Assembly (NCBI RefSeq): GCF_900110915.1
Contig: NZ_FOFG01000004.1
Location: 124,001 to 188,000 of the forward strand
Length of the DNA: 64,000 bases
Origin: Faunimonas pinastri
Lineage (GTDB): Bacteria; Pseudomonadota; Alphaproteobacteria; Rhizobiales; Afifellaceae
Direction: 5' to 3'
Made by a program: the position numbers and the translations under genes. The notes below the pieces were generated by a model, which saw only the letters and a list, made by a program, of their open reading frames with translations, was not told the origin of the DNA and ran no database searches. How positions within the stretch are numbered: position 1 is the stretch's first letter; each line of letters starts with the position of its first letter. Below, one piece after another: positions 1-9,046 of the stretch.

Positions 1-912
1 CTGACCTTCGGCGGCGTCCCCTACTTCACCTATACGCTGGGCGAGATGCTGCAGACAGTGCAGATCTACAAGGGCCAGCGCTACGTCCCGCGCGAGATCA
101 AGACGCTGTGCGGGATCAACCACGATTTCTCGCCCAATCCACGCGTCGCGCTGAACAAGATCGACGTGATGCTGATCGAGCCCAACACCTCCAACGAGAT
201 CGAGTTCGAGGGCTATTACCTCAACCGCAATCGCGTCATGGATCTGCTTGAGCGGATCCGTGCGCTCGGCGAGGCGGCGGACAAGCTTGCCGGCCAGTGG
301 TTCCACAAGGGCGTCAACGGCATGAACGACGAGCTGCGTCGTTCCCTGGCCGAAAAGCTCATCGACCTCCTGCCCGACGACATCGAAGACCGGGATTTTC
401 TCTGTGTCTTCCTGCGCAATGCGCGCGGCGAGAAGCGCGATGTGCACACGGCACTGAAAGCCTTCCTCGACGCAGTCGACATCCCGGTGGGACTGGTGAC
501 CTTCACATGGCAGTACATGCCAGACGGTCGCCCGATCAGCTGGCCGGCGGACTTCTACAAGAAGCTCATGGCCGCGGCGCACGCGCTGGATCTGCCCTAT
601 ATCGAGCCGCGTGAATACGTGACCGAATTCGGCATCAAGGCCGCGATGCGGAAGGACTTCAAGCACTACACCGAGGAATTCCAGCCGATCATGGCGAAGG
701 CGCTGGTGCAGTTCGCGAAGGACGTGATCGCACGCGGCAAACCGGACGGACAGGAGATCGGGCGGCTCTCCGGCGATGCCGGAGAGGCCGGTGCCGCCGG
801 AAACGGCGCTATCGAGACTGAGGCTGAGGCCGAGGCAGTCAGAGCCGGCGAAGCTCCGGTAGCCAATCCGGCGGAAAGCGGACGGGCGCCGCTTCTGGCA
901 GCTTCGCCCTGA
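1..912 (+). CDS. SGNH-like hypothetical protein of a polysaccharide locus, 5'-truncated by the window edge
   Basis: The reading frame is open from base 1, so the start lies upstream; 303 residues are visible. An Asp-x-x-His motif (DFKHYTEEF, about residue 220 of the visible part) near the end of the globular domain, after alternating alpha/beta-like segments, is what one expects at the end of an SGNH/GSCFA-type esterase or O-acyl-transfer fold, but the nucleophile block is not visible. The last 60 residues are low-complexity Glu/Ala-rich. It precedes the methyltransferase-MaoC/SDR-ACP-FkbH set on the same strand, so a role in decorating a surface polysaccharide is likely. The family call is inference; the coding call is firm. 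Confidence 0.7.
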   Translation: MTFGGVPYFTYTLGEMLQTVQIYKGQRYVPREIKTLCGINHDFSPNPRVALNKIDVMLIEPNTSNEIEFEGYYLNRNRVMDLLERIRALGEAADKLAGQWFHKGVNGMNDELRRSLAEKLIDLLPDDIEDRDFLCVFLRNARGEKRDVHTALKAFLDAVDIPVGLVTFTWQYMPDGRPISWPADFYKKLMAAAHALDLPYIEPREYVTEFGIKAAMRKDFKHYTEEFQPIMAKALVQFAKDVIARGKPDGQEIGRLSGDAGEAGAAGNGAIETEAEAEAVRAGEAPVANPAESGRAPLLAASP

Positions 913-1009
913 GCGCCCCGTTCGCCTCGCGCAGCCACAGCGCCGCCTCGCGCCGGCCCTGCCCCGCCACGCGACCGGCGGGCGCCGCTTCGACGAGGAA
1001 GCCTGCGGG

Positions 1010-1963
1010 ATGTGCAAGTTGATGGACGCAGAGCAGTTCCCGAGCCTCGCCCGGCTGACGGAGGCCATACTCGCGGTATGGCCGCAGCACCGGCGCTACC
1101 TCCAGAGCAACTTCGCCGAACGCGATACCGACATGCTGCGTCATTCCGAGCGGCTGACGGCCATGATCCTGCGTCTCGCGGACAGCACGGAAGGCGGGTT
1201 GCCGGCACTCGCCACCGACTACCGATTCCTCTGCGAGAAGATCATCCTGCCGGAGGAGATGCACTTCCGCAGGACGAACGCCTACCGGCTGACCCGCTTC
1301 GACGACGCGCTGGAGCAGGTCTACAGCCGCAAGGAGTTCATGACGCGCTACATGAACGGGCTGCTCGTCTCCGACGTGATCTGGCTCAATCATTGCCGCT
1401 GCATGAAGCATTATGCGGACACCTTCCTGCCGGGCCTTCCCGAGGGCGCCAGCCTGCTGGAAATCGGCCCCGGCCACGGTCTTCTTCTCTGCCTGGCCGC
1501 CGAACGACCCGGGATCGGCGAGATAACGGCCTGGGACGTATCGGAGGCGAGCCTCGACGCATCCCGCCATTCGCTGGAGGTGCTAGAGGCGAAGCGAACG
1601 GCAAGTTTCCGGCAGGTCGATATCTTCGACCGCAGCCAGCGGCGGGAGAACGATCTCTTCGACGCGATCGTGCTCAGCGAGGTGCTGGAGCATCTGGAAG
1701 ATCCGGCGGCCGCGCTCTCGGCTCTGTTCGACCTCACCCGTCCGGGTGGCCGGGTGTGGATCAACGTTCCCGCCAACAGCCCCGCCCCCGATCATCTTTT
1801 CCTGCTGAGAAACGCCGACGAGGCGACGGCGCTGGTGCGGAATGCCGGCTTCGAGGTGGTGGAATCGGTCGTCTACCCCATGAGCGGCGTGACGCTGGAG
1901 CGGGCCAAGCGAGAGGCGCTGACCGTGAATTGCGTCGTCGTCGGCCGACGGCCCGCGCATTGA
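1010..1963 (+). CDS. Class I SAM-dependent methyltransferase
   Basis: Protein of 317 residues with a UbiG-like methyltransferase core in the middle. Motif I is LLEIGPGHGLLL, followed by an acidic residue after the second strand (AWDVSEASLD), motif IV-like DAIVLSEVLEHLEDP and motif VI-like RPGGRVWINVP. About 140 helical N-terminal residues precede the core and may recognise a carrier or sugar substrate. An ATG four codons downstream is an alternative start. It lies 7 bases before the MaoC-SDR gene and is probably cotranscribed with it. The substrate is unknown; an acyl-carrier-bound or sugar precursor of the nearby polysaccharide pathway is an inference from context. Confidence 0.88.
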   Translation: MCKLMDAEQFPSLARLTEAILAVWPQHRRYLQSNFAERDTDMLRHSERLTAMILRLADSTEGGLPALATDYRFLCEKIILPEEMHFRRTNAYRLTRFDDALEQVYSRKEFMTRYMNGLLVSDVIWLNHCRCMKHYADTFLPGLPEGASLLEIGPGHGLLLCLAAERPGIGEITAWDVSEASLDASRHSLEVLEAKRTASFRQVDIFDRSQRRENDLFDAIVLSEVLEHLEDPAAALSALFDLTRPGGRVWINVPANSPAPDHLFLLRNADEATALVRNAGFEVVESVVYPMSGVTLERAKREALTVNCVVVGRRPAH

Positions 1964-1970
1964 GATCCGC

Positions 1971-3428
1971 ATGACCGCCACTGTCGCCACCGGGTCACCG
2001 GAACCCACCGCGACCGCTCATGCGCGCAGCTTCAGCCTCGCCGACCAGCAGCTTTTCGCCGCCCTTTCCGGCGATCGCAATCCCATGCACCTGGACGCGC
2101 AGGCCGCGCGACGGACGCAAGCCGGCGATTGCGTCGTCCACGGCGTCCACGCCGCACTCTGGGCGCTGGATTGCCTCGCCGCCGATGGCGTGCCGCTCTC
2201 GTCGCTGGCCTCGCTCCGCGTCGCCTTCAACCGCTTCATCCATCTGGATCAGCCTGTCCGGTTGACGTGGCGGAGCCCCGCTGCCGGCAGCCTCAAGGCG
2301 CAGGTCGAGCTTGAAGGCACCGCCGCCGTCACCCTGACGCTGAAGTTCGGGCCGCGCGGCGAAGCGGATGTTGCGGGATGGTCGGGCCTGTCCGATCTCG
2401 CCATCGGCAACGTTCCCGACCAGCCGGCGAGCGCCACGTTCCCCGACATTGCCGGACGTCTTGTCGCTCCGGCCGCATCGGAGACGTTCGGGGCGGCGTT
2501 CCCCCATGCCTGCCAGGCCTTGGGCACCGCCCGCATCTCCGCGCTGGCCCTTCTCTCCACGCTTGTCGGGATGATCTGCCCCGGCCTGCACTCGGTCTTC
2601 TCCGGCTTTGCGGTGAAGCTGACGGAGCCTGCGAACGCGGCCGGCCTCTTCGTTCGCACCCGTTCCTTCGACGAACGGTTCCGGCTGGCGACGATCGACA
2701 TCTCCGGCTCCGGCGTTGCGGGCGAAGTCTCCGCCTTCGAGCGCTTTGCGCCGGTGGAAAGCCGCTTCGCCGATCTCGCGGCGCAGGTCACGCCGGGAGA
2801 ATTCGTCGGCCGCCGCGCCCTGATCGTCGGCGGCTCTCGTGGCCTCGGCGCGGCGACCGCCAAGCTGATCGCGGCAGGCGGCGGCCAGGCCGTCATAACC
2901 TATGTGCGCGGCGCGGAGGAAGCGGAGAAGGTGCGCGCCGAGATCGTCGCGGCGTGCGGGGCGAAGAGCTGCACGGTGCTCCCCTTCGACGCCGCCCGGG
3001 ATGCCGCGCCGCAGCTCGCGGGTCTCTCGGGCGAGATCACTCACTTCTATTATTTCGCGACGCCGCGCATCTTCCGGCAATCCGGCACCGTCTTCGATCC
3101 GGCCGTCTTTACCGAGTTCCTGCGCTTCTACGTCGACGGCTTCGCCGCCACGCTGCAAGCTCTGCTGGAACGAAGCGGCGGCACGCTGCATGCGCTCTAC
3201 CCGTCTTCCGTCGCGGTGGCCGACCGGCCGAAGCAGATGACGGAATATGCCATGGCGAAGGCCGCCGGCGAGATCCTCTGCGCGGACATGGCCCGCGCCC
3301 AGGCCCGCCTCACGATATCAGCGCCGCGCCTGCCGCGTATCCTCACCGACCAGACCGCGACCGTTCCGCCCGTGGAGGCTGCCGACGCCGTCGCCACGAT
3401 GCTGCCCCTTCTGCGCGCCGAGGCATGA
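1971..3428 (+). CDS. MaoC-like dehydratase / short-chain dehydrogenase fusion
   Basis: A 485-residue two-domain enzyme. Residues about 15-135 carry a hot-dog MaoC hydratase block (FAALSGDRNPMHLD and VVHGVHAALWAL, with the Asp and His of the hydratase motif); a second hot-dog-like region may extend to about 265. The C-terminal part is an SDR with the glycine-rich dinucleotide site GGSRGLGAAT near residue 287, a Ser in YPSSVAVADR and the YAMAK catalytic Tyr/Lys near residue 426. Such fusions act on acyl thioesters in fatty-acid-like cycles (3-oxoacyl reduction and hydroxyacyl dehydration). The ACP gene 58 bases downstream offers a natural carrier, so ACP-bound chemistry is the likely role. Confidence 0.87.
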   Translation: MTATVATGSPEPTATAHARSFSLADQQLFAALSGDRNPMHLDAQAARRTQAGDCVVHGVHAALWALDCLAADGVPLSSLASLRVAFNRFIHLDQPVRLTWRSPAAGSLKAQVELEGTAAVTLTLKFGPRGEADVAGWSGLSDLAIGNVPDQPASATFPDIAGRLVAPAASETFGAAFPHACQALGTARISALALLSTLVGMICPGLHSVFSGFAVKLTEPANAAGLFVRTRSFDERFRLATIDISGSGVAGEVSAFERFAPVESRFADLAAQVTPGEFVGRRALIVGGSRGLGAATAKLIAAGGGQAVITYVRGAEEAEKVRAEIVAACGAKSCTVLPFDAARDAAPQLAGLSGEITHFYYFATPRIFRQSGTVFDPAVFTEFLRFYVDGFAATLQALLERSGGTLHALYPSSVAVADRPKQMTEYAMAKAAGEILCADMARAQARLTISAPRLPRILTDQTATVPPVEAADAVATMLPLLRAEA

Positions 3429-3486
3429 CGACGGCCGGACGGCGCATCCGACAACACACGCATCAACTTGAGAACCGGAGCTTCCA

Positions 3487-3735
3487 GTGAACCGTGACCA
3501 GATCCGCAGCAAGATCGCCGAACTTCTTGGCGACATCACCGACAATGACGATCTCGCTTTGACCGACGAAACCACCGCCGACGACGTCGATGGCTGGGAC
3601 AGCGTCAACCACGTCAAGCTGATCGTGGCGCTGGAATCCGCGCTGAAGATCCGCTTCGACAGCGACGAGATCACGGCACCCGACAATGTCGGCGCACTGG
3701 TCGATCTCATCGCGGAAAAGCTCCCCTCGGCCTGA
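3487..3735 (+). CDS. Acyl carrier protein
   Basis: An acidic 82-residue protein with the phosphopantetheine attachment motif DGWDSVNHVKLI; the Ser of DSV is the modified residue, followed by the typical helix II. Length and acidity fit a stand-alone ACP. It sits between the MaoC-SDR fusion and the FkbH-like gene. This arrangement is known from pathways that load glyceryl, lactyl or hydroxyacyl units on an ACP before transfer to a sugar or polyketide. It is probably dedicated to this locus rather than the housekeeping AcpP. Confidence 0.93.
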   Translation: MNRDQIRSKIAELLGDITDNDDLALTDETTADDVDGWDSVNHVKLIVALESALKIRFDSDEITAPDNVGALVDLIAEKLPSA

Positions 3736-3775
3736 CGGGCGCAGCATTTACGGCAGCGCGAAACGGAGACGCAGC

Positions 3776-5701
3776 ATGGTCGCACCCTTCGTCCAGCTAC
3801 CCTGGTTGCCCGCCGCCCCGGCCGATTTCGCGTCGCTCTGCCGGCGGTTCGGCAGCGGCGAAGGACCGGCGGGTGCGGAAGCGCAGCGGCTTTCCAATTT
3901 CGCGCTGGACGCCACGCAGTCCGGCAGCCTGAGCCGGGCCATTGCCAGGCGTCGCAAGGCGAAAGCCGATTTCGCGCCGCTTTCGCCGTTCCGGCTGGGC
4001 CTCCTTTCGAACGCCACGACGGACCTGATCGCGGATTGCCTGCCCGCCGCCGCCGCGCGGCATGGCGTGCTGCTGGATCTCGTCACGACGCCTTTCGACC
4101 AGGTGATGCAGCAGGCGCTGGATCCTTCCTCCGAAACCAACAATGCCGGGCTCGACGCGGTGCTGGTCGCGGTGGACCATCGCTGGCTGCAACTCGATCG
4201 CTCCCGGCTCGGTGGCGGCGATGAGCAGAGCGCCGCCGCGCTGGAACAGCTGAGGACCGTCGTCACGGCGCTCCGCGGGAATCGCGCCGCGCCGCCCATC
4301 CTGCAGACCGTTCCCGTACCGCCCTCGCCGCTCTTCGGCAGCTACGAGCGGCGCGTGCGCGGCACGATCCGCACCATGATCGAGGACGTCAATCGCGGCA
4401 TCCTCGACCTCGCCGACGAGACCGGCTGCACCGTGCTGGATACCGCCGCGCTGGCGGAGCGGATCGGCACCGACCTCTGGTTCGACGCGGTGCAATGGGG
4501 CGCCTACAAGCTGCCCTTCGCGGCCGAAGCCGGGCCGGCCCATGCCGACATGGTGGGGCGGCTTCTCGGCGCGATCCGTGGCAAGGCCCGCAAGTGCCTC
4601 GTGCTCGACCTCGACAACACGGTCTGGGGCGGCGTGATCGGCGACGACGGGATGGAGGGCATCAAGATCGGCCAGGGCAGCGCCGTCGGCGAGGCATTCC
4701 TTGCCGTGCAGCATGCCGCGCTCGACCTTCGCGACCGCGGCATCATCCTGGCCGTCAGTTCCAAGAACGACGACGAGGTCGCCCGGCGGCCCTTCCGCGA
4801 GCACCCGGACATGGCGCTGAAGGAGAGCCACATCTCCGTCTTTCAGGCAAACTGGTCGGACAAGGCCAGCAACCTGGAATCGATCGCGCGCAGCCTGAAT
4901 ATCGGCCTCGACGCCCTCGTCCTGCTGGACGACAACCCGGCGGAACGGGCGCAGCTTCGCGCCGCGCTGCCCATGGTAGCGGTGCCGGAGCTGCCGCAGG
5001 ACCCGAGCTGGTACCCGGGAATCCTGTTCGCGGCCGGCTATTTCGAGGCCGTGACCTTCTCGGCCGAGGATCGCATCCGCGTCCAGTCCTATGCCAGCGA
5101 TGCGCAGCGCGCCGAGGTGTTCGCCACATCCCGCGATCTCGGGGATTACCTCGGCTCGCTGGCGATGGTGATGACCGCTACGCCTTTCGACGTACAGGGC
5201 CGGCAGCGGATCACCCAGCTCACCAACAAGACCAACCAGTTCAACCTGACCACCCGCCGCTACCGCGAAAGCGACATCGCCGCGTTCGACGCGGACCCGG
5301 CGGTCTGGACGCTGCAGGTGCGGCTGCAGGACAGGTTCGGCGATCTCGGCATGATCGCGCTGGTGATCTGCCGCACGCGGCGGGACGGCGAAGAGACGGC
5401 CTGGGACATCGACACCTGGCTGATGAGCTGCCGCGTTCTCGGCCGCAAGGTCGAGGAGGCCATGCTGGCTGAGGTGGTCGCGGGCGCCCGCGAGACCGGG
5501 GTCGCGCGGCTCAGGGGCACGTATATCCCGACCGCCAAGAATGGCATGGTCGCCGAGCATTATTCCAGGCTCGGCTTCTCGATGGTGGAAGAAGCGACGG
5601 ACGGCACCCGATACTACGAACTCGACGTGGCGCGCTACGAAGCGCCCGACCTGCCGATGACGGTGCGGCACGGCTCGGTTCGGACGCCGGAGAGCGCGTG
5701 A
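3776..5701 (+). CDS. FkbH-like HAD-IIIC domain protein
   Basis: A 641-residue protein. The start chosen is the ATG preceded by GGAGACGC; longer reading frames would overlap the ACP gene. Residues about 1-265 form an SGNH-like N-terminal domain, about 270-440 a HAD-IIIC domain (KCLVLDLDNTVWGGVIGDDG, with Asp-x-Asp-x-Thr, then SSKNDD and LLDDNPAER), and the C-terminal third looks like a GNAT-type fold. FkbH-family enzymes take 1,3-bisphosphoglycerate, dephosphorylate it and load glyceryl onto ACP. The adjacent ACP gene makes that reaction, or loading of a related C3 unit, plausible. It overlaps the next gene by a GTGA or lies 2 bases before its ATG. Confidence 0.9.
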   Translation: MVAPFVQLPWLPAAPADFASLCRRFGSGEGPAGAEAQRLSNFALDATQSGSLSRAIARRRKAKADFAPLSPFRLGLLSNATTDLIADCLPAAAARHGVLLDLVTTPFDQVMQQALDPSSETNNAGLDAVLVAVDHRWLQLDRSRLGGGDEQSAAALEQLRTVVTALRGNRAAPPILQTVPVPPSPLFGSYERRVRGTIRTMIEDVNRGILDLADETGCTVLDTAALAERIGTDLWFDAVQWGAYKLPFAAEAGPAHADMVGRLLGAIRGKARKCLVLDLDNTVWGGVIGDDGMEGIKIGQGSAVGEAFLAVQHAALDLRDRGIILAVSSKNDDEVARRPFREHPDMALKESHISVFQANWSDKASNLESIARSLNIGLDALVLLDDNPAERAQLRAALPMVAVPELPQDPSWYPGILFAAGYFEAVTFSAEDRIRVQSYASDAQRAEVFATSRDLGDYLGSLAMVMTATPFDVQGRQRITQLTNKTNQFNLTTRRYRESDIAAFDADPAVWTLQVRLQDRFGDLGMIALVICRTRRDGEETAWDIDTWLMSCRVLGRKVEEAMLAEVVAGARETGVARLRGTYIPTAKNGMVAEHYSRLGFSMVEEATDGTRYYELDVARYEAPDLPMTVRHGSVRTPESA

Positions 5702-5703
5702 CC

Positions 5704-6763
5704 ATGCGGGCCGCCCGCAAGTTCGTCGCCCTCGCAGGCGTGCTCGCCGCCTTCTTGGGGGGCGCGACCGCCGCTGGCGCGCAACAGTGCTTCTCGCCGC
5801 AGGACGCCGCCAGACTTCCCTTCGCGATCATCCGGCAAGCGCCGCCTCCGCCGACGGATGACGCCCGGAACTACCGCTTCTATCCCCTGACAGATTCCGC
5901 CTCGCTGAATCTCGACCGGCTGAACGAATCCCGCGCCTCGGTCGGAAAGTACTGGTTCCAGTGGGCGAACCGCTGCCAGGACCTCGGCTTCAACAAGGGA
6001 GCGTGCGGCCGCAATCCCAAGGGCAACGTGCCGATCGACGGTCCCGGTGGCGATCGGGAGCGGCGGCGCACCTTCTTCTCCAGTCTCGACCGGGCGAACG
6101 ACTGCACGCTGGCGCAGGCGGCTCTCGTGCTCGGCCATTCCCAGGTCGAGGCGGAGAAGCTCGCGGCCCGCAGCGGCGGCAAGCCGATCGGCGAAGAACA
6201 ACTGCGTTCGGCCCCGCCGCCCGGTCGCCTCGTGGATCTCTGTCCCCTGCCCGCCAGAACGCTGCCGCCGGAGGGCAAGGGCATCGTGCTGGACTACGAA
6301 GTGCAGGACGGGCGGACACCGGCCGAGACGACCGCATTCCTCCAGGACTATGCCCGGCTCGTCCACGCTTCGGCCAAGGAGGCGATCCTCTACACCAATC
6401 CGCTGAACGCGCCGACGCAGCGCTTTACCGGCATTGACGGCAGCAACGCCCACGCGCTCTACCGGGCATTCGACCGCATCGGCGTACAGCTCTGGAGCCG
6501 CAACCGCGAAGGCGATCTGGGCCGAAGCGCCGCCGCGCAGCTGGATCTCCTGAGGGCCGGCGGGGCCGTCGATCCGAAACGGCTGATCCTCGTCTACGAG
6601 CTGCGGGGCACGGACATGGCGGACGCCCGCACCGCGCGCGCTCCTGATGGCGGGCCGCTTCGGCGCACTGATGCCGTGGCGAAACGGGGCGGATGTCGGG
6701 GACGACTGCGACGGCGATACGACGCGCAAGCTCCGCTGCCTCATCTCCGGCGAATGCTCCTGA
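5704..6763 (+). CDS. Secreted protein of unknown function, with an apparent frameshift near the 3' end
   Basis: The N-terminus is a clear signal peptide (basic start, hydrophobic core, AGAQQ cleavage region). The body contains KGIVLDYEVQDG and TAFLQDYARLVHAS segments that resemble strands of a TIM-barrel glycosidase (GH25-like LDYE), though no family is certain. Around 6600-6640 the reading frame seems to slip by one base. Continuing in the first frame gives an Arg/Pro-rich tail running to 6876 over the convergent ABC gene. Frame 2 instead reads ALLMAGRFGALMPW...LRCLISGECS and stops at 6763, 12 bases before the neighbour's stop. The coordinates given assume the frameshift. The alternative start is GTG 5698, overlapping the fkbH stop. 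Confidence 0.6.
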
Positions 6764-6775
6764 GAGGCCCAGCCT

Positions 6776-7510
6776 CTAGAACTGCGCCTCGACCTCCGAG
6801 CTCGCATCCGCGATCTGCTCCGGGCCGGTCTCCGGCTCGCGTGCGTTCGACCCGCGCATGCCGCCCAGCTGGTTGAAATCCTGCACGCAGTCTTCCACGT
6901 CCTCGTAGAAGGCGAGCTGCCCGTCGTTCAGGATCGCCGCGCAGTCCGCATAGGCGCGGCCGACACGCACATTGGGCGCCAGCATGATCAGCCCCGCATG
7001 CTCCAGCCGCTGCCATAGCACGGCCTCCACATAGGCCTGCATTTCCGGCACCTCGCCAAAGGGCGCGCCGTCGAAGACATAGACATCGAAGGGGATGGCG
7101 AGGCTGATCAGCTGGCTCGTCCAGACGCGGGTCTTGCGCGGCAGCACGCCCCAGTGAAGGTCCATCCGCTGCCCGATCAGCGGCAGCGAGGCGACGTAAT
7201 CCAGCACGGCGCGCCGGTCCGCGCCGTAGATCTCGGCCAGATAGGACGCGTTCTGCGCGATCGTCAGCTTGGGGCGAAAGCCGCCGAAGAAGCCGACGGG
7301 AGGCGAGACGCGCACGTCGCGGCGCACACGGCCGCGCGCGGGGTCGATCAGCTCGGAAAGCAGCCACGCCAGCGTCGTGCGCCCGCTGCCGCGCGCGCCG
7401 AAGACCACCAGCCGGCGGTCGGTCGGCAGTTCGCCCGAGAGGTTCTCGAAGACGCGTGTCCGGCCCTTGTTGCCGACGTGGTAATACTCGACGTCTTCCA
7501 GCGCGATCAT
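6776..7510 (-). CDS. KpsT-like ABC transporter ATP-binding protein with degenerate catalytic motifs
   Basis: A 244-residue nucleotide-binding subunit by size and layout, starting at the ATG (MIALEDVEYYHVGN) 4 bases past the permease stop. It differs from active family members. The Walker A Lys is Arg (FGARGSGRTTL, Arg44). The signature helix has no LSGGQ or SSGM sequence (VWTSQLISLAIPFD). The Walker B segment VYVFDGAPF keeps Asp but has Gly where the catalytic Glu is expected. It resembles polysaccharide exporters of the KpsT/RkpT/CtrD group. It could be a structural or regulatory ATPase subunit, or a non-canonical one. The permease is immediately upstream. Confidence 0.82.
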   Translation of the reverse strand: MIALEDVEYYHVGNKGRTRVFENLSGELPTDRRLVVFGARGSGRTTLAWLLSELIDPARGRVRRDVRVSPPVGFFGGFRPKLTIAQNASYLAEIYGADRRAVLDYVASLPLIGQRMDLHWGVLPRKTRVWTSQLISLAIPFDVYVFDGAPFGEVPEMQAYVEAVLWQRLEHAGLIMLAPNVRVGRAYADCAAILNDGQLAFYEDVEDCVQDFNQLGGMRGSNAREPETGPEQIADASSEVEAQF

Positions 7511-7514
7511 GGGG

Positions 7515-8291
7515 TCAGGCCGGCCGGCTGATGCGGGTACGGTTGACCTCCATGCAGGCCAGCCCGAACACCACCACGCCAATCGCGCAGGACCACATGA
7601 AGAAGGGGTCGAAGACCAACGTCGGATAGGTCGGATAAAAGCCCATCCGGAACAGGCTCACCGCGTGCAGCACCGGATTCCACGACAGGATGTCGCGCAG
7701 GAAGACGGGCTTGAAATCCGTGATGAAGAGCACCCCGGAAAACAGCATGAAGACGCGCGAGACCGGTGCGTAGATGAAATGCCAGAGCGGAAAGATCGGC
7801 GCGATGGCCGCGTTCACCGCGCCCATGCCGAAGCCCAGAACGGCCAGCACCAGCATCGACTGCGCGATCGCGCCCCAGTCGGAGGGGATCGCGTCGGGCG
7901 TGATGAAGACCGCCTCCAGCCCGAACAGCACGAAGCCGATCAGCGTATAGGCGAAGAGCCTGAGCACGCAGTCTGCGATGACGAAGTCGAGCGGCGTTTC
8001 CATGCTGAAGCGCTGGCCGATCTTGTTCTGGTTCACCGACGTGTGGGAGTGCGAGGACAGCTGGATGAAGACGAAGACGGGATAGAGCCCGTTGGAGATG
8101 AACAGGATGGTGCTGGAGCCGAACACGGGCTGGATGCGCGTGGCGAAATGCCAGGCGGCGATCAGCGCGATGTGGAACACCGGCTCGATCAGCGAGAGCA
8201 GGAAGCCTACGCCGGTCAGATTGTAGAGGTTGCGCCAGAAAATGGCGCGGATCACCCGGATCTGAATGGAGAAAGCCGAGGTGAAGGTCAT
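7515..8291 (-). CDS. KpsM-like ABC-2 type polysaccharide exporter permease
   Basis: About 258 residues with six hydrophobic segments in the ABC-2 pattern: an N-terminal amphipathic stretch (RVIRAIFWRNLYNLTGVGFL), paired transmembrane helices, and a C-terminal pair ending EVNRTRISRP. This is the layout of KpsM/RkpM-type capsule exporters. The ATG at 8291, with GGGG just upstream, is chosen. A GTG at 8342 would add an Ala/Pro/Gly-rich leader made by a short GC-rich direct repeat. It is cotranscribed with the ATPase gene (4-base gap) and converges on the glycan-modification genes, so it probably exports their product. Confidence 0.87.
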   Translation of the reverse strand: MTFTSAFSIQIRVIRAIFWRNLYNLTGVGFLLSLIEPVFHIALIAAWHFATRIQPVFGSSTILFISNGLYPVFVFIQLSSHSHTSVNQNKIGQRFSMETPLDFVIADCVLRLFAYTLIGFVLFGLEAVFITPDAIPSDWGAIAQSMLVLAVLGFGMGAVNAAIAPIFPLWHFIYAPVSRVFMLFSGVLFITDFKPVFLRDILSWNPVLHAVSLFRMGFYPTYPTLVFDPFFMWSCAIGVVVFGLACMEVNRTRISRPA

Positions 8292-8614
8292 GCGTCCCCA
8301 ATCCGGAGCACCAGCGCCCGGAGCACCGGCGCCCGGAACCACCAGCGGGACCGCCCGGCGGGAGCGAGATTGCCCGCTTCATCCGAATGGGTCAATGCGG
8401 CCGCCGCGTCATCCTCCGATTGCGGGCTCCCCCCTTGTCAATTGCTAAGGACGGCAGCCTCCCCACCATGAACAATCCACAAGCGTCGGTCTGCGGCGCG
8501 GGTTCCGACGGTGACGGGCGATCTCTCCTCCCTCCCAGCGTCACCGTCGGCCCCTTTTCCGATGGCCCTTTTCAAGTGGTCCGTTTCGAGTGGCTCGTTT
8601 TTCTGGAGAGCAGA

Positions 8615-8950
8615 ATGCCGGATGTGCGACGGTGTCGGTCCACCGCCGAAAAGTATCGCCAGCTAGGCGCGCGTTGCGGTGACCCGGATCTCCGCCGCGC
8701 CTACAAGGATCTGGAAGGGCTGTGGCTGCTTCTGGGCGAGTTCATCGAGGAAATCCGCCTCTCCGGCACCGGCAACCACGAAAAGATCTTCGCCATGCTG
8801 GACCGTATCGCCCTGATCCGGTCGGAGGTTCAGGTTCTCACCGAGGAAACGTCCCGCTCCCGCAGGGGCGAGGATGCGGGCGACCTCGACGGCAACGCAG
8901 GCGGGGCGGATATCGTCCGCCTTGCCCGGCCCGTCTCCCGGATCCACTGA
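8615..8950 (+). CDS. Small hypothetical helical protein
   Basis: A 111-residue protein starting at the ATG after GGAGAGCAGA; the open frame extends upstream but the extra residues look like untranslated DNA. Residues about 8-80 are helical and charged (TAEKYRQLGARCGDP, AYKDLEGLWLLLGEF), and the last 30 are Arg/Gly/Asp-rich. No enzyme motif is visible. It lies alone between the divergent exporter permease and the first RTX gene. It could be a small cytoplasmic regulator; no function is assigned. Confidence 0.6.
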   Translation: MPDVRRCRSTAEKYRQLGARCGDPDLRRAYKDLEGLWLLLGEFIEEIRLSGTGNHEKIFAMLDRIALIRSEVQVLTEETSRSRRGEDAGDLDGNAGGADIVRLARPVSRIH

Positions 8951-9046
8951 GCCCGCTCCCTCCGCCGCATCGGCAAAGCCCTGGGCGAACAATGCCGACA
9001 CCGCGCGGGCAGGATACCCCGGCCTCCATACTCGCGCCTCCACGTC

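Noticed and set aside
3797-5671. A 624-codon minus-strand frame opposite the FkbH-like gene
   Set aside because: The plus-strand protein has clear HAD-IIIC motifs; the opposite frame shows none and no start signal.
8303-8342. Direct repeat encoding Gly-Ala-Pro before the exporter permease
   Set aside because: Only two to three imperfect GC-rich copies are present, probably outside the translated region since ATG 8291 has the better ribosome-binding site.
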